A DNA stretch of 6,874 nucleotides, taken from the NCBI GenBank assembly GCA_013002475.1, contig JABDJM010000005.1, positions 1 through 6,874 on the forward strand, written 5' to 3'. The notes under the pieces were generated by a model. The model worked only from the letters and a program-made list of their open reading frames with translations, was not told the origin of the DNA and did not search any database. The position numbers and the translations under genes were made by a program. Of this stretch, positions 1-6,527 are shown piece after piece. Source of the DNA: Saprospiraceae bacterium (GTDB lineage: Bacteria > Bacteroidota > Bacteroidia > Chitinophagales > Saprospiraceae). Position 1 is the first letter of the stretch. Each line of letters opens with the position of its first letter.

Positions 1-364
1 CCATTAAACTGCTTTGGCCAGGAGGCTTGACCAAATTACGCAGGTAACCAAGAGCCTGTTCAGGTTCAAAAATCTCTTCTGGGACAAGAGCTGAGTACTT
101 ATTCAGAGCTCCGATCTTCACTTTCTCAAAGCGAGGCTTTAATTGCTCATCCTGATGGATAAGATCCATGATGAACTGAGAAAAGGACCCTGGTGGAAGT
201 CGAAATTCTGACAAGTCATAATTCCGAAGCAACAGAAGCTCGTTGTCTGGTGTGGTGATTAAAAAAGAAAACCTGTCAGCGCTGATCAGCACGGACAGGT
301 TACGAAGTATCTTTGTTTTAGGCGAGTAATTCTGCCTAACGTATTCTCTAGAAATTATTCCCAA
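1..364 (-). CDS. DUF3822-like protein, N-terminal part (runs off the left edge)
   Basis: An open frame on the minus strand reads from a TTG at 364 to the window edge without a stop, giving about 121 residues. It begins around ISREYVRQNYS, continues NLSVLISADRFSFLI, NELLLLRNYDLSEF and later KYSALVPEEIFEPEQALGYL. The early beta-strand pattern and the 'kysLVPeelF...A..YL' block match what I recall of DUF3822, a Bacteroidota family with a predicted actin-like ATPase fold and no settled function. There is no ATG or GTG before the conserved part. The nearest in-frame upstream stop is at 365-367, so the start must be TTG at 364 or a rare ATT or ATA just after it. This makes the gene overlap the upstream gene by about 10 bases, which suggests translational coupling. 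A hairpin with a T-rich run lies inside the early codons. The family call is from memory of the pattern. That the frame is coding is well supported. Confidence 0.65.
   Translation of the reverse strand, partial: MGIISREYVRQNYSPKTKILRNLSVLISADRFSFLITTPDNELLLLRNYDLSEFRLPPGSFSQFIMDLIHQDEQLKPRFEKVKIGALNKYSALVPEEIFEPEQALGYLRNLVKPPGQSSLM
261..301 (-). other. Inverted repeat plus T-rich run inside a gene (terminator or attenuator-like)
   Basis: Positions 270-301 form a near-perfect palindrome: outer arms AACCTGTC and GACAGGTT (8 bases each) around the self-complementary core GCTGATCAGC (281-290), with two mismatched pairs among 16. Read on the minus strand, the right arm runs straight into TTTTCTTTTTT (about 261-271), the form of a Rho-independent terminator. 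It lies roughly 20 codons into the DUF3822-like gene. Whether it terminates, attenuates, binds a protein or is only a by-product of codon choice cannot be decided from sequence. The structure itself is directly visible. Confidence 0.5.
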
Positions 365-942
365 TTACCCGTTGTATTTGGAGCATTCTTATTTCCAAAT
401 TTTATAAATGCGGTTGGGTCATAGCCATCATCATATCTCTTGTACTTGGGATCAGCAAACTTACCCATGTATTTTGCTCGATTGACTCCTACTTCAACAA
501 CGTTTACCATGGTTGATTGATAGGTGATGGTGTCGGCATAAATCTCAAACACAGTGCCTTTGTCCGCATAAGGGACGAACTGCAACGAATCAAGGTTTAA
601 GCTTAACGCATTCGCGTCTTCGATTGCCTGTCGCCAGGTTGTATCATACGTTACTCCTTCAAGGTTTGTAGGGTCATCAGGGTCACCGATCACCTTCACT
701 GTAGGAATCCTTCCTGTTCTCAGGACATGAACCAGGGTATCAAAATTTTGAGCATAGGAGCCACCCATCACATCGGAATAAATTTTCTGGGCAGATCGTA
801 TTTCTTTAAGTCTGTCCGTCACGGCGGTTTCTCTTTTCTTTAATTCTGAATTAAACAAAATGGGCTCACGGATCCCACTAATGAGTAACCAAATAAAGAG
901 TCCGATAAGTGCTACAAGAGCTATATTGATCACTAATCGCAT
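355..942 (-). CDS. Membrane-anchored protein of unknown function, pseudopilin-like layout
   Basis: A 195-residue protein whose function I do not recognise. Residues 3-23 form one hydrophobic segment (VINIALVALIGLFIWLL), best read as an uncleaved N-terminal anchor with the rest outside the cytoplasm. Residues 31-60 (NSELKKRETAVTDRLKEIRS and on) look like a long amphipathic helix, followed by GSYAQNFDTL and a mixed alpha/beta domain. The C-terminal tail is polar and rich in Lys, Asp, Tyr and Asn. A hydrophobic stretch, a long helix with 'IRSAQKIY' and then a small globular domain resemble type II secretion pseudopilins, but no prepilin peptidase site (G followed by F-T-x-x-E) is visible, so this is only a resemblance. 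Similar proteins occur in Bacteroidota beside DUF3822 genes, as far as I recall. The ATG at 942 places the anchor at the N-terminus. It is first in a minus-strand pair and divergent from tsaD. Confidence 0.8.
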   Translation of the reverse strand: MRLVINIALVALIGLFIWLLISGIREPILFNSELKKRETAVTDRLKEIRSAQKIYSDVMGGSYAQNFDTLVHVLRTGRIPTVKVIGDPDDPTNLEGVTYDTTWRQAIEDANALSLNLDSLQFVPYADKGTVFEIYADTITYQSTMVNVVEVGVNRAKYMGKFADPKYKRYDDGYDPTAFIKFGNKNAPNTTGNWE

Positions 943-1122
943 AAAAATATGGTTGTTTTGATGCTTGCAATAATACTATAATTTTTTCGATTTAGACCCT
1001 TGGAAAAAGGGGGCTTTATTATGTAGATGCCGTTTTAGGCCCTATTTGACGGAAGCACATTCCGATAAAAGCAAAATAAGCTGGAAATACACCATTTTTA
1101 CCTCTCCATATACAAGTAGATT
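943..1122. promoter_or_regulatory. Divergent intergenic region, probable promoters for both directions
   Basis: These 180 bases separate two divergently transcribed genes, so promoters for both should lie here. No perfect Bacteroidota promoter (TAnnTTTG with an upstream TTG) is visible. On the minus strand, TATTATTG near 968-975 matches the -7 element at all but one fixed position but lacks a clear -33 partner. On the plus strand TTGACG at 1046-1051 resembles a -35 box, again without a convincing partner. A short repeat, CCCTT (997-1001) and AAGGG (1007-1011), could form a weak hairpin. No gene or longer repeat is seen. Confidence 0.4.
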
Positions 1123-2118
1123 ATGATAATTCTGGCCATAGAATCTTCGTGTGATGATACCTCGGCGGCCGTGATCCAGGATGGGGCGGTTTTAAGCAAT
1201 GTAACCGCTAATCAGACGGTTCATGAGGCTTATGGTGGAGTTGTCCCGGAGGTTGCCTCAAGGGCCCATCAGGAAAACATAGTCCCTGTAGTGCAACAGG
1301 CTCTTTCGGTAGCTGGAGTCCAGTCCAGGGATCTCTCAGCCATAGCATTCACCCGAGGTCCGGGACTAATAGGATCTCTGATCGTAGGCGTTTCGTTCGC
1401 AAAAGGACTGGCCTTAAGACTTGGAATACCGATGATCGAGGTCGACCACATGCAGGCTCATGTACTTGCTCATTTTGCGGAGGATCCAAAGCCTGAGTTC
1501 CCATTTTTGTGTTTGACCGTTTCAGGCGGGCATACTCAGATCGTGAAAGTCCTTGATCCAGGCAACATGGAAATCCTGGGTACTACCCTGGATGATGCGG
1601 CCGGGGAAGCCTTTGACAAGACGGGGAAACTCCTAGGTCTTCCCTACCCGGCTGGCCCGCATATTGACAGATTAGCAAAATCCGGTACCGCTCGATTCCC
1701 TTTTCCGAAACCAAAAATTGATGGGCTGAATTTTAGCTTTAGTGGCTTGAAAACGGCAATCCGGTATTTCCTTGAAAGAAACAGGAAGGCTGATCCTACT
1801 TTTATTGAGGACAACCTCGAGGATATTTGTCGCTCGGTTCAGGATCGAATCATTAGCATTTTGATGGATAAACTTGAACAGGCAGCCAGCCTTACCAGGA
1901 TCAAGGAGATCGCTATTGCAGGCGGCGTTTCTGCTAACAGCGGCCTTCGGTCTGCCTTGCAGGAGCTTGGTGCAGAACTAGGTTGGAAAACTTATATTCC
2001 GGACTTCCAATATTGCACGGATAATGCCGGTATGATCGGTGTAACGGCCTATTTTAAATTATTAAAGGGAGACTTTGTAGGGCACGATGTCTCTCCGAAT
2101 GCACGTTTAAAGTTTTAA
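1123..2118 (+). CDS. tsaD: tRNA N6-threonylcarbamoyladenosine synthase subunit TsaD
   Basis: TsaD transfers the threonylcarbamoyl group from threonylcarbamoyl-AMP (made by TsaC/TsaC2) to A37 of tRNAs that read ANN codons, working in the cytoplasm with TsaB and TsaE. The 331 residues are near the usual bacterial length of about 335-340 and the protein looks intact. Visible landmarks are the N-terminal ASKHA nucleotide-binding motif ESSCDDTSAAV (7-17), HEAYGGVVPEVASRAH (34-49), the metal-binding histidines in DHMQAH (H109, H113), TVSGGHTQ (132-139), GEAFDKTGKLLGLPYPAGP (161-179), FSFSGLKTA (204-212), AGGVSANSGLR (266-275) and CTDNAGMIG (298-306) with the metal ligand D300. The ATG at 1123 starts right at the conserved MIILAIESS, so the start is secure. 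No Shine-Dalgarno motif precedes it. It is the first gene of the plus-strand run; tsaB and tsaE are not in the window, as is common. Confidence 0.98.
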   Translation: MIILAIESSCDDTSAAVIQDGAVLSNVTANQTVHEAYGGVVPEVASRAHQENIVPVVQQALSVAGVQSRDLSAIAFTRGPGLIGSLIVGVSFAKGLALRLGIPMIEVDHMQAHVLAHFAEDPKPEFPFLCLTVSGGHTQIVKVLDPGNMEILGTTLDDAAGEAFDKTGKLLGLPYPAGPHIDRLAKSGTARFPFPKPKIDGLNFSFSGLKTAIRYFLERNRKADPTFIEDNLEDICRSVQDRIISILMDKLEQAASLTRIKEIAIAGGVSANSGLRSALQELGAELGWKTYIPDFQYCTDNAGMIGVTAYFKLLKGDFVGHDVSPNARLKF

Positions 2119-2127
2119 CCTTTTACC

Positions 2128-3693
2128 ATGGGAATTACCAGACTGACATTAGCCTTTGCCTTTCTTTTCTTTTGTGGAAATAGCTATGCACAAAGTTATG
2201 AACCCTCCTGGGGACCACCCTCTAAGAAACCCGGCGGATTTAACACCCCGATGTATTCCTTAGGTGTGATGAACGGGGATTATTATATGTCTTTTGTAAA
2301 TGGTGCGACCAATACCATCCAAAGATTTAATTCGAAACATAAGTTTTTGGGGAAGCAAGAACTGACCATTCAAAAGGGTAAAAGGAACCTGGCAATCCGT
2401 GAAATTCTCCACACTCGAGATGGGTATTATGGTTTTAGCGGGTACTATGATAAAAAGAAACAAACCTACAGCCTGATCGCCTATGATCTGGAGGACGGCA
2501 AATTCACCAAGAGACGAAAAATCTTCTCACAAGAGCTCCGGTTGTCCGGCTTAAGGTCCGCATCAGGAGGTAAACTATCCCTATTCGGGGGAAGAGTGGC
2601 AAGCCAACTTGGTATCCCCCTGAATGATTTTGTGATGAGTGCAGATTCCAATATGCTGGCTTTCCATAATCTGGTGTCAGATAGAAATTACTTTGCAGAG
2701 GATCAGATCATGGTTGGGCTTTTCGATAAGGACCTGAACCTTCAATGGAAGAAAAAACAACCTTTAAACTATCAGGATCGGGACCTGGTGATTGTTAGGG
2801 CAGCCGTAAGTGTGAAGGGAGAGATATTCATTTTGGGCAGGCTGTTTGAAAGACGCCGAGTAAAGGACAGACGGTTACCAAGGTATGATTACAAATTATT
2901 TGTGATCACCAAAGATGATTTTAAGGAGATCAATATCCGGTTACCAGGTGACAATGCCCCCACTGATGCGGGCTTATTTATACCCCCTTCTGAAAGTGAG
3001 GTGATCGTTGGAGGTCTATACACTAATTCGGATCGTCGGGGAGGTCTGCTAGGCACATTTTTAATCAGGATCGACCTTGCGGATTATCAAATCGGAAGTA
3101 AGCAGTATAAATTCTCTCCCAGGGATCTGGAAAATATTGTAAACAAAGGAAGGATTAAAAGGAATAAAGGATTGCAGGAAGACCGATATGAGATCAAGGA
3201 CTTCATAAGCTTCACTAACGGAAGTATGGCCATGGTGATGGAATCAACATGGACCACGATTAATTCAAATCCAAGCCCTTCAGGGGCCAATACGATTCAG
3301 ACGATATATCATTCTGATGCTATCCTGATACCCACTTTTGGAAGGGATGGTGAGTTGGAGAAAATAGGGAAGATTGATAAATACTACTCCTCAAGCTCAG
3401 CACTTAACCAATCCTATGGTCTTGGCTGGGATCAGGGCAATATTTTTCTCCTTTATAATGACAGAAAATCAGGCCGTGAAAGGAGGGATATTGGAGGAAG
3501 AAAAGGAAGCCTGTATACAGATATGACCGTTTTATCCGCAGATGGGAAAAAGATCTGGGAGGGTAATGTATTCAACAACAGAGCCATTAGATCAGTGTTT
3601 GTGCCCAGTATGTGTACCATTCGGGAAGGAAAAATGATGCTGGTGGGTCTTCGATTGGGAAAATATCAGGTCGGGATCGTGGATGTCCATTAA
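2128..3693 (+). CDS. Secreted protein of unknown function, possible beta-propeller
   Basis: A 521-residue protein that I cannot assign to a named family. Residues 1-21 form a typical Sec signal peptide: a short charged start (MGITR), the hydrophobic core LTLAFAFLFF and a cleavage site after S-Y-A21. No lipobox cysteine follows, and there is no C-terminal sorting domain that I can recognise, so it is probably periplasmic. The mature part is beta-rich with a recurring unit of a strand ending in Phe/Tyr/Leu/Ile, a turn rich in Asp, Gly or Lys, and a second strand: around residues 67 (FNSKHKFLGKQEL), 119 (YDLEDGKFTKRRKIF), 199 (FDKDLNLQWKKK), 260 (ITKDDFKEINIRL), 313 (IRIDLADYQIGSKQYKF), 404 (FGRDGELEKIGK) and 469 (LSADGKKIWEGN). 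This suggests a seven-bladed propeller, which is inference. It follows tsaD by 9 bases, so it is probably co-transcribed, although no functional link is apparent. The next gene starts 50 bases on. Confidence 0.85.
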   Translation: MGITRLTLAFAFLFFCGNSYAQSYEPSWGPPSKKPGGFNTPMYSLGVMNGDYYMSFVNGATNTIQRFNSKHKFLGKQELTIQKGKRNLAIREILHTRDGYYGFSGYYDKKKQTYSLIAYDLEDGKFTKRRKIFSQELRLSGLRSASGGKLSLFGGRVASQLGIPLNDFVMSADSNMLAFHNLVSDRNYFAEDQIMVGLFDKDLNLQWKKKQPLNYQDRDLVIVRAAVSVKGEIFILGRLFERRRVKDRRLPRYDYKLFVITKDDFKEINIRLPGDNAPTDAGLFIPPSESEVIVGGLYTNSDRRGGLLGTFLIRIDLADYQIGSKQYKFSPRDLENIVNKGRIKRNKGLQEDRYEIKDFISFTNGSMAMVMESTWTTINSNPSPSGANTIQTIYHSDAILIPTFGRDGELEKIGKIDKYYSSSSALNQSYGLGWDQGNIFLLYNDRKSGRERRDIGGRKGSLYTDMTVLSADGKKIWEGNVFNNRAIRSVFVPSMCTIREGKMMLVGLRLGKYQVGIVDVH

Positions 3694-3743
3694 GGGTTTC
3701 GCAACAGATGACATTCCTTACCGTTTTAATGTAAAAGTGAATT

Positions 3744-4685
3744 ATGGCTGATAATACCTCACTCCTGGATAATTTTGAGCTCCGTGATTATGGCAACCTG
3801 GAACTGCTTGCCAGACAGGTTGTGGAGGGATTTATCATTGGTTTACATAAAAGCCCGTTTCATGGGTTTTCAGTAGAGTTTGCAGAACATCGTCTATATA
3901 ATACAGGACAGTCCACTAGAAACATTGACTGGAAGGTTTTTGCCAGAACGGATAAGCTTTTTGTGAAAAGGTTTGAGGAAGAAACTAACCTCCGTTGTCA
4001 GATCGTGATTGATGCCTCCTCATCCATGTATTTTCCAGAGGAAAAAGGAAACCTTGGCATTGGCAGGAACAAACTTCGTTTTAGTGCCATGGCAGCTGCC
4101 TCTCTGATGAACCTGCTTCAGAAACAGCGGGACGCATTTGGTCTAAGCATATTTGATAGTTCCCTTCAACAACATACGCGATGTAAGAGCAGCACAGCAC
4201 ACTATCGCTTATTACTCACTCATCTCGATAAACTGTTGGCTACTTCGGAGCGTCAAAAAACTACGGCTGCTGCAGACGCATTACATCAGATCGCCGACAG
4301 CGTACATAAGAGATCTTTGGTTGTGATCTTCAGTGACATGATGGAGCAATCAGAAAATCCCGAAGAACTTTTTGCTGCACTCCAGCATTTGAAGCATAAT
4401 AAGCATGAGGTGATCTTATTTCATGTAAATGATAAGCGCTATGAGATCGATTTTGAATTTGAAAATCGACCCTATATCTTTATCGATATGGAGACCGGGG
4501 ATAAGGTCCGACTTCAATCGAACCAGGTGAAAGATCATTACCGGCAGCAAATGCAAGAATTTATAGATTCGCTCAAGGTCAAATGCCTACAATACAAGAT
4601 TGATTTTATTGAGGCAGATATCAACAAGGGCTTCCGGCAAGTTCTCCAGGCCTATTTGGTCAAGAGAAACAAGATGAGTCGATAA
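3744..4685 (+). CDS. DUF58 domain protein, von Willebrand A-like
   Basis: A 313-residue soluble protein with no signal peptide or membrane segment. The DUF58 signature is clear: LARQVVEGFIIGLHKSPFHG (22-41), FAEHRLYNTGQSTRNIDWKV (46-65) and ARTDKLFVKRFEEETNL (67-83). A von Willebrand A-type domain follows with a complete metal-ion site pattern: D90-A-S92-S-S94 (DASSSM), a Thr at 173/174 (KTTAAADAL) and D198 in FSDMM. Such proteins usually act with a MoxR-type AAA+ ATPase in metal-dependent protein interaction, assembly or chaperone work; the client is unknown here. The usual partners (moxR, further VWA/Bat membrane proteins) are not adjacent; they could lie elsewhere. The gene is followed 13 bases later by ppk2 and preceded by a 50-base gap that might hold its own promoter, though I see no clear one. 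The ATG at 3744 is the natural start, ahead of the conserved N-terminal YGNLELLARQ region. Confidence 0.93.
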   Translation: MADNTSLLDNFELRDYGNLELLARQVVEGFIIGLHKSPFHGFSVEFAEHRLYNTGQSTRNIDWKVFARTDKLFVKRFEEETNLRCQIVIDASSSMYFPEEKGNLGIGRNKLRFSAMAAASLMNLLQKQRDAFGLSIFDSSLQQHTRCKSSTAHYRLLLTHLDKLLATSERQKTTAAADALHQIADSVHKRSLVVIFSDMMEQSENPEELFAALQHLKHNKHEVILFHVNDKRYEIDFEFENRPYIFIDMETGDKVRLQSNQVKDHYRQQMQEFIDSLKVKCLQYKIDFIEADINKGFRQVLQAYLVKRNKMSR

Positions 4686-4698
4686 ACCAGAATATTTT

Positions 4699-5466
4699 AT
4701 GTCCAAATCATTTTTAGTCAAAAAGCCTGTCAAGCTTAGTAAGATTTCCACTAAACCCCCAAAAGGTACCGACAGAAGAAAAATTGAAAAGGAAACGAAG
4801 AGGTTAGCTAAACGAATTGCAGACCTACAGGAAATGCTTTACGCTAACCAGGATAAAAACCTTCTCGTTGTATTTCAGGGTATGGATAGTTCGGGGAAAG
4901 ACGGTTCCACAAGGGAAGCATTTAAATATTGTAGTCTGGCTGGCGTTGCAGCTTACTCATTCAAAAAACCTACGGAGCTCGAGTTCGCTCATGATTTCCT
5001 TTGGCGATGCCACAAATTGGCTCCACGCAAGGGCCATATTCAAGTCTTTATCCGATCTCACTATGAAGATGTATTAATTCAACGAGTTCATAAATGGATT
5101 GATGAGGAGAGGGTTAACAAGAGGATTGATGCTATCAATAATTGGGAACGATTGTTAGAATTTGATAACAACACCACCGTTCTGAAAATTTACCTCCACC
5201 TCTCCAAAGAGCGCCAAGGTGAAAAATTGAAAGAGAGGACCGAGGAGAAAGATAAATTTTGGAAGCACAATCCTGCCGATTTTGAAGAGCGTAAGTATTG
5301 GGATCAATACCGTGAAGTTTATGAAGATACAATTAACCGTTCTGAAATCCCCTGGCATATTGTTCCGGTGGATTCACGGTGGTATCGCAATTACTGCGTA
5401 ACCAAAATTATCCATGATACTCTTGTTGGCTTTAAGCTTAAGTGGCCTCCCCTTTCAAAGGAGTGA
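4699..5466 (+). CDS. ppk2: Polyphosphate kinase 2 family protein
   Basis: PPK2 enzymes move phosphate between polyphosphate and nucleotides (NMP, NDP or NTP depending on class), in the cytoplasm. This 255-residue single-domain protein has the Walker A motif GMDSSGKDGST (61-71), PTELEFAHDFLWR (91-103), the Walker B/lid region FIRSHYEDVLIQRVH (117-131), FDNNTTVLKIYLHLSKERQ (155-173) and the C-terminal WDQYREVYED (201-210) and PWHIVPVDSRWYRNY (218-232). The FxRSHYEDV form is closer to the class III/AMP-ADP phosphorylating type than to the FDRSWYNR of class I. One oddity: residue 118 is Ile (codon ATC) where relatives normally have Asn (FNRSHYED), one base change away from AAC. The basic N-terminal 20 residues are common in the family. 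The gene is otherwise intact. It ends 3 bases before the next gene. Nucleotide preference cannot be set from sequence alone. Confidence 0.95.
   Translation: MSKSFLVKKPVKLSKISTKPPKGTDRRKIEKETKRLAKRIADLQEMLYANQDKNLLVVFQGMDSSGKDGSTREAFKYCSLAGVAAYSFKKPTELEFAHDFLWRCHKLAPRKGHIQVFIRSHYEDVLIQRVHKWIDEERVNKRIDAINNWERLLEFDNNTTVLKIYLHLSKERQGEKLKERTEEKDKFWKHNPADFEERKYWDQYREVYEDTINRSEIPWHIVPVDSRWYRNYCVTKIIHDTLVGFKLKWPPLSKE
5457..5463 (+). promoter_or_regulatory. Shine-Dalgarno-like site before the hslR-like gene
   Basis: AAAGGAG lies inside the last codons of ppk2 and ends 6 bases before the ATG at 5470, so spacing is ideal. It supports that start codon. It stands out because the other starts in this window lack such a motif, as is usual in Bacteroidota, so it may be chance (the codons are Lys-Glu) or an aid to coupled translation. 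Confidence 0.45.
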
Positions 5467-5469
5467 TAA

Positions 5470-5883
5470 ATGGCTGAAAAAGTACGCGTCGATAAATGGC
5501 TCTGGTCCGTCCGAATTTTCAAATCCAGGTCAATGGCAACTGAAGCTTGCAGGTCCGGCAAGGTTCGGATCAAGGAGAGCACAGTAAAAGCCTCTACCTT
5601 AATTCGTCCAGGGGTACACCTCAAGGTTCGGAAAAACGGATTTAACCTGCAATTCGAAGTAGTGAAGCTTATTAGTAAAAGAGTTTCCGCTACCCTTGCT
5701 CAACCCTGCTATAAAGATCTCACTCCCCCAGAGGAACTTAACAAATACAAAGATTGGTATATTGGAAAAGCCAGCGCAGAAGTGCGATTAAAAGGCGAAG
5801 GGCGACCCACCAAAAGGGACCGCAGGCAGATCGATGATTTCAAAGATCACTATCTTGAATGGACCGAAGAATTTGAAGATTAA
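5470..5883 (+). CDS. hslR: S4-domain RNA-binding protein, Hsp15 (HslR) family
   Basis: Hsp15 binds free 50S ribosomal subunits that still carry a nascent chain on peptidyl-tRNA, helping to recycle them after heat shock or abortive translation. The 137 residues match the family length (E. coli about 133). The S4 RNA-binding domain spans roughly 5-52: VRVDKWLWSVRIFKSRSMAT (5-24), EACRSGKVRI (25-34), then IRPGVHLKVRK (45-55). The second half has EVRLKGEGRPTKRDRRQID (104-122), the basic GRPTKRDRR tail typical of this family, and an acidic end (EEFED). The protein is strongly basic apart from that end. ppk2 ends with TGA followed directly by an in-register TAA, only 3 bases upstream, so the pair are almost certainly co-transcribed. 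The next gene follows after 11 bases. A more general S4 protein of another role is possible, but the tail favours Hsp15. Confidence 0.92.
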   Translation: MAEKVRVDKWLWSVRIFKSRSMATEACRSGKVRIKESTVKASTLIRPGVHLKVRKNGFNLQFEVVKLISKRVSATLAQPCYKDLTPPEELNKYKDWYIGKASAEVRLKGEGRPTKRDRRQIDDFKDHYLEWTEEFED

Positions 5884-5894
5884 CAAGATCAAAC

Positions 5895-6527
5895 GTGCTT
5901 GATACACTGACAAAACTCTATGATGATTTCACCAAATCCGGCCGCGTGCAGGATCTTGGGCAATTGGCTCATGAGGAAGGAATGCAATTTCAAAAGAGGA
6001 CCAAGTTTGGAAATCAACCTACTGAGTTGAAGTCATTCAAAATATTTCAAGGAAAAGGCTACAAACGGCTCCTTGGATTAATGGCGAGAAAGGCTTCCGA
6101 TTTCGAAGGAAAAATTAGGTTCTATGATTTCCTGGAAACCGTCGATCTGGAAACGTATACTCATTCAATATTGGAGGTCAAATGTGATGCGATCTTTATT
6201 GAATCACTTCGTATAGAACCCAAAGGAGCTTTCAAAAAAATGAAAGGCTTTTTCATAAGTGATGAATCACCCTTCCCTGCCCTTTCTGAATTCAATAACC
6301 AATTTCAGATATCATCGAAGGAGCCGGATGACATCCTTTGGCTGCAGGAAAAAGCCCTGGAGTTAATGGAGGGGTTTAAAGGATTGACCATGGAGGCCCA
6401 TGGAAATTATTTTATCTTTTATTTTCGAAAGAAAACCGTGAAAATTCACGAGATACTGGACCTTGCAGATTTTGCTGAAGAGTTTGTGAGACTAGTTTGT
6501 AATGACCGCTCCGGAGACTTTGTCTAA
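5895..6527 (+). CDS. Protein of unknown function, 210 residues
   Basis: I do not recognise a named family. The start is GTG at 5895; the next in-frame ATG would be at residue 30 and would remove the helical N-terminus, so GTG is preferred. The protein has no signal peptide or membrane segment. Visible parts are a helical start ([20 protein letters not shown], 5-24), [20 protein letters not shown] (34-53), the core [20 protein letters not shown] (73-92), [14 protein letters not shown] (103-116), [13 protein letters not shown] (127-139) and [20 protein letters not shown] (168-187), ending in a helical [11 protein letters not shown]. The order 'FDY-like core, ...LRIEPKG, ...F...F.I, ...G..lifYfr' resembles uncharacterised bacterial proteins with an 'LRPE' block, which is inference. 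It lies 11 bases after the hslR-like gene and ends overlapping the convergent dehydrogenase gene by 4 bases. Coding status is supported by length, position and composition. Confidence 0.85.
   Translation: MLDTLTKLYDDFTKSGRVQDLGQLAHEEGMQFQKRTKFGNQPTELKSFKIFQGKGYKRLLGLMARKASDFEGKIRFYDFLETVDLETYTHSILEVKCDAIFIESLRIEPKGAFKKMKGFFISDESPFPALSEFNNQFQISSKEPDDILWLQEKALELMEGFKGLTMEAHGNYFIFYFRKKTVKIHEILDLADFAEEFVRLVCNDRSGDFV

Noticed and set aside
1046..1078. TTGACG followed by A-rich sequence as a sigma-70 promoter for tsaD
   Set aside because: No matching -10 box at the right spacing, and Bacteroidota use a different consensus; kept only as a weak hint in the intergenic entry.
3708..3734. An 8-codon reading frame (ATG to TAA) just upstream of the DUF58 gene, as a possible leader peptide
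   Set aside because: No ribosome-binding signal, no codon run typical of attenuation and no hairpin after it; such short frames are expected by chance.
5135..5358. Minus-strand open frames of 65-67 codons across ppk2
   Set aside because: They lie wholly inside a well-supported gene, show no family resemblance and have the composition expected of an antisense shadow.
1123..6527. The six-gene plus-strand run as a novel defence or mobile system
   Set aside because: It contains tsaD, hslR and ppk2, ordinary core genes, with no nuclease, toxin, integrase or transposase and no composition shift.
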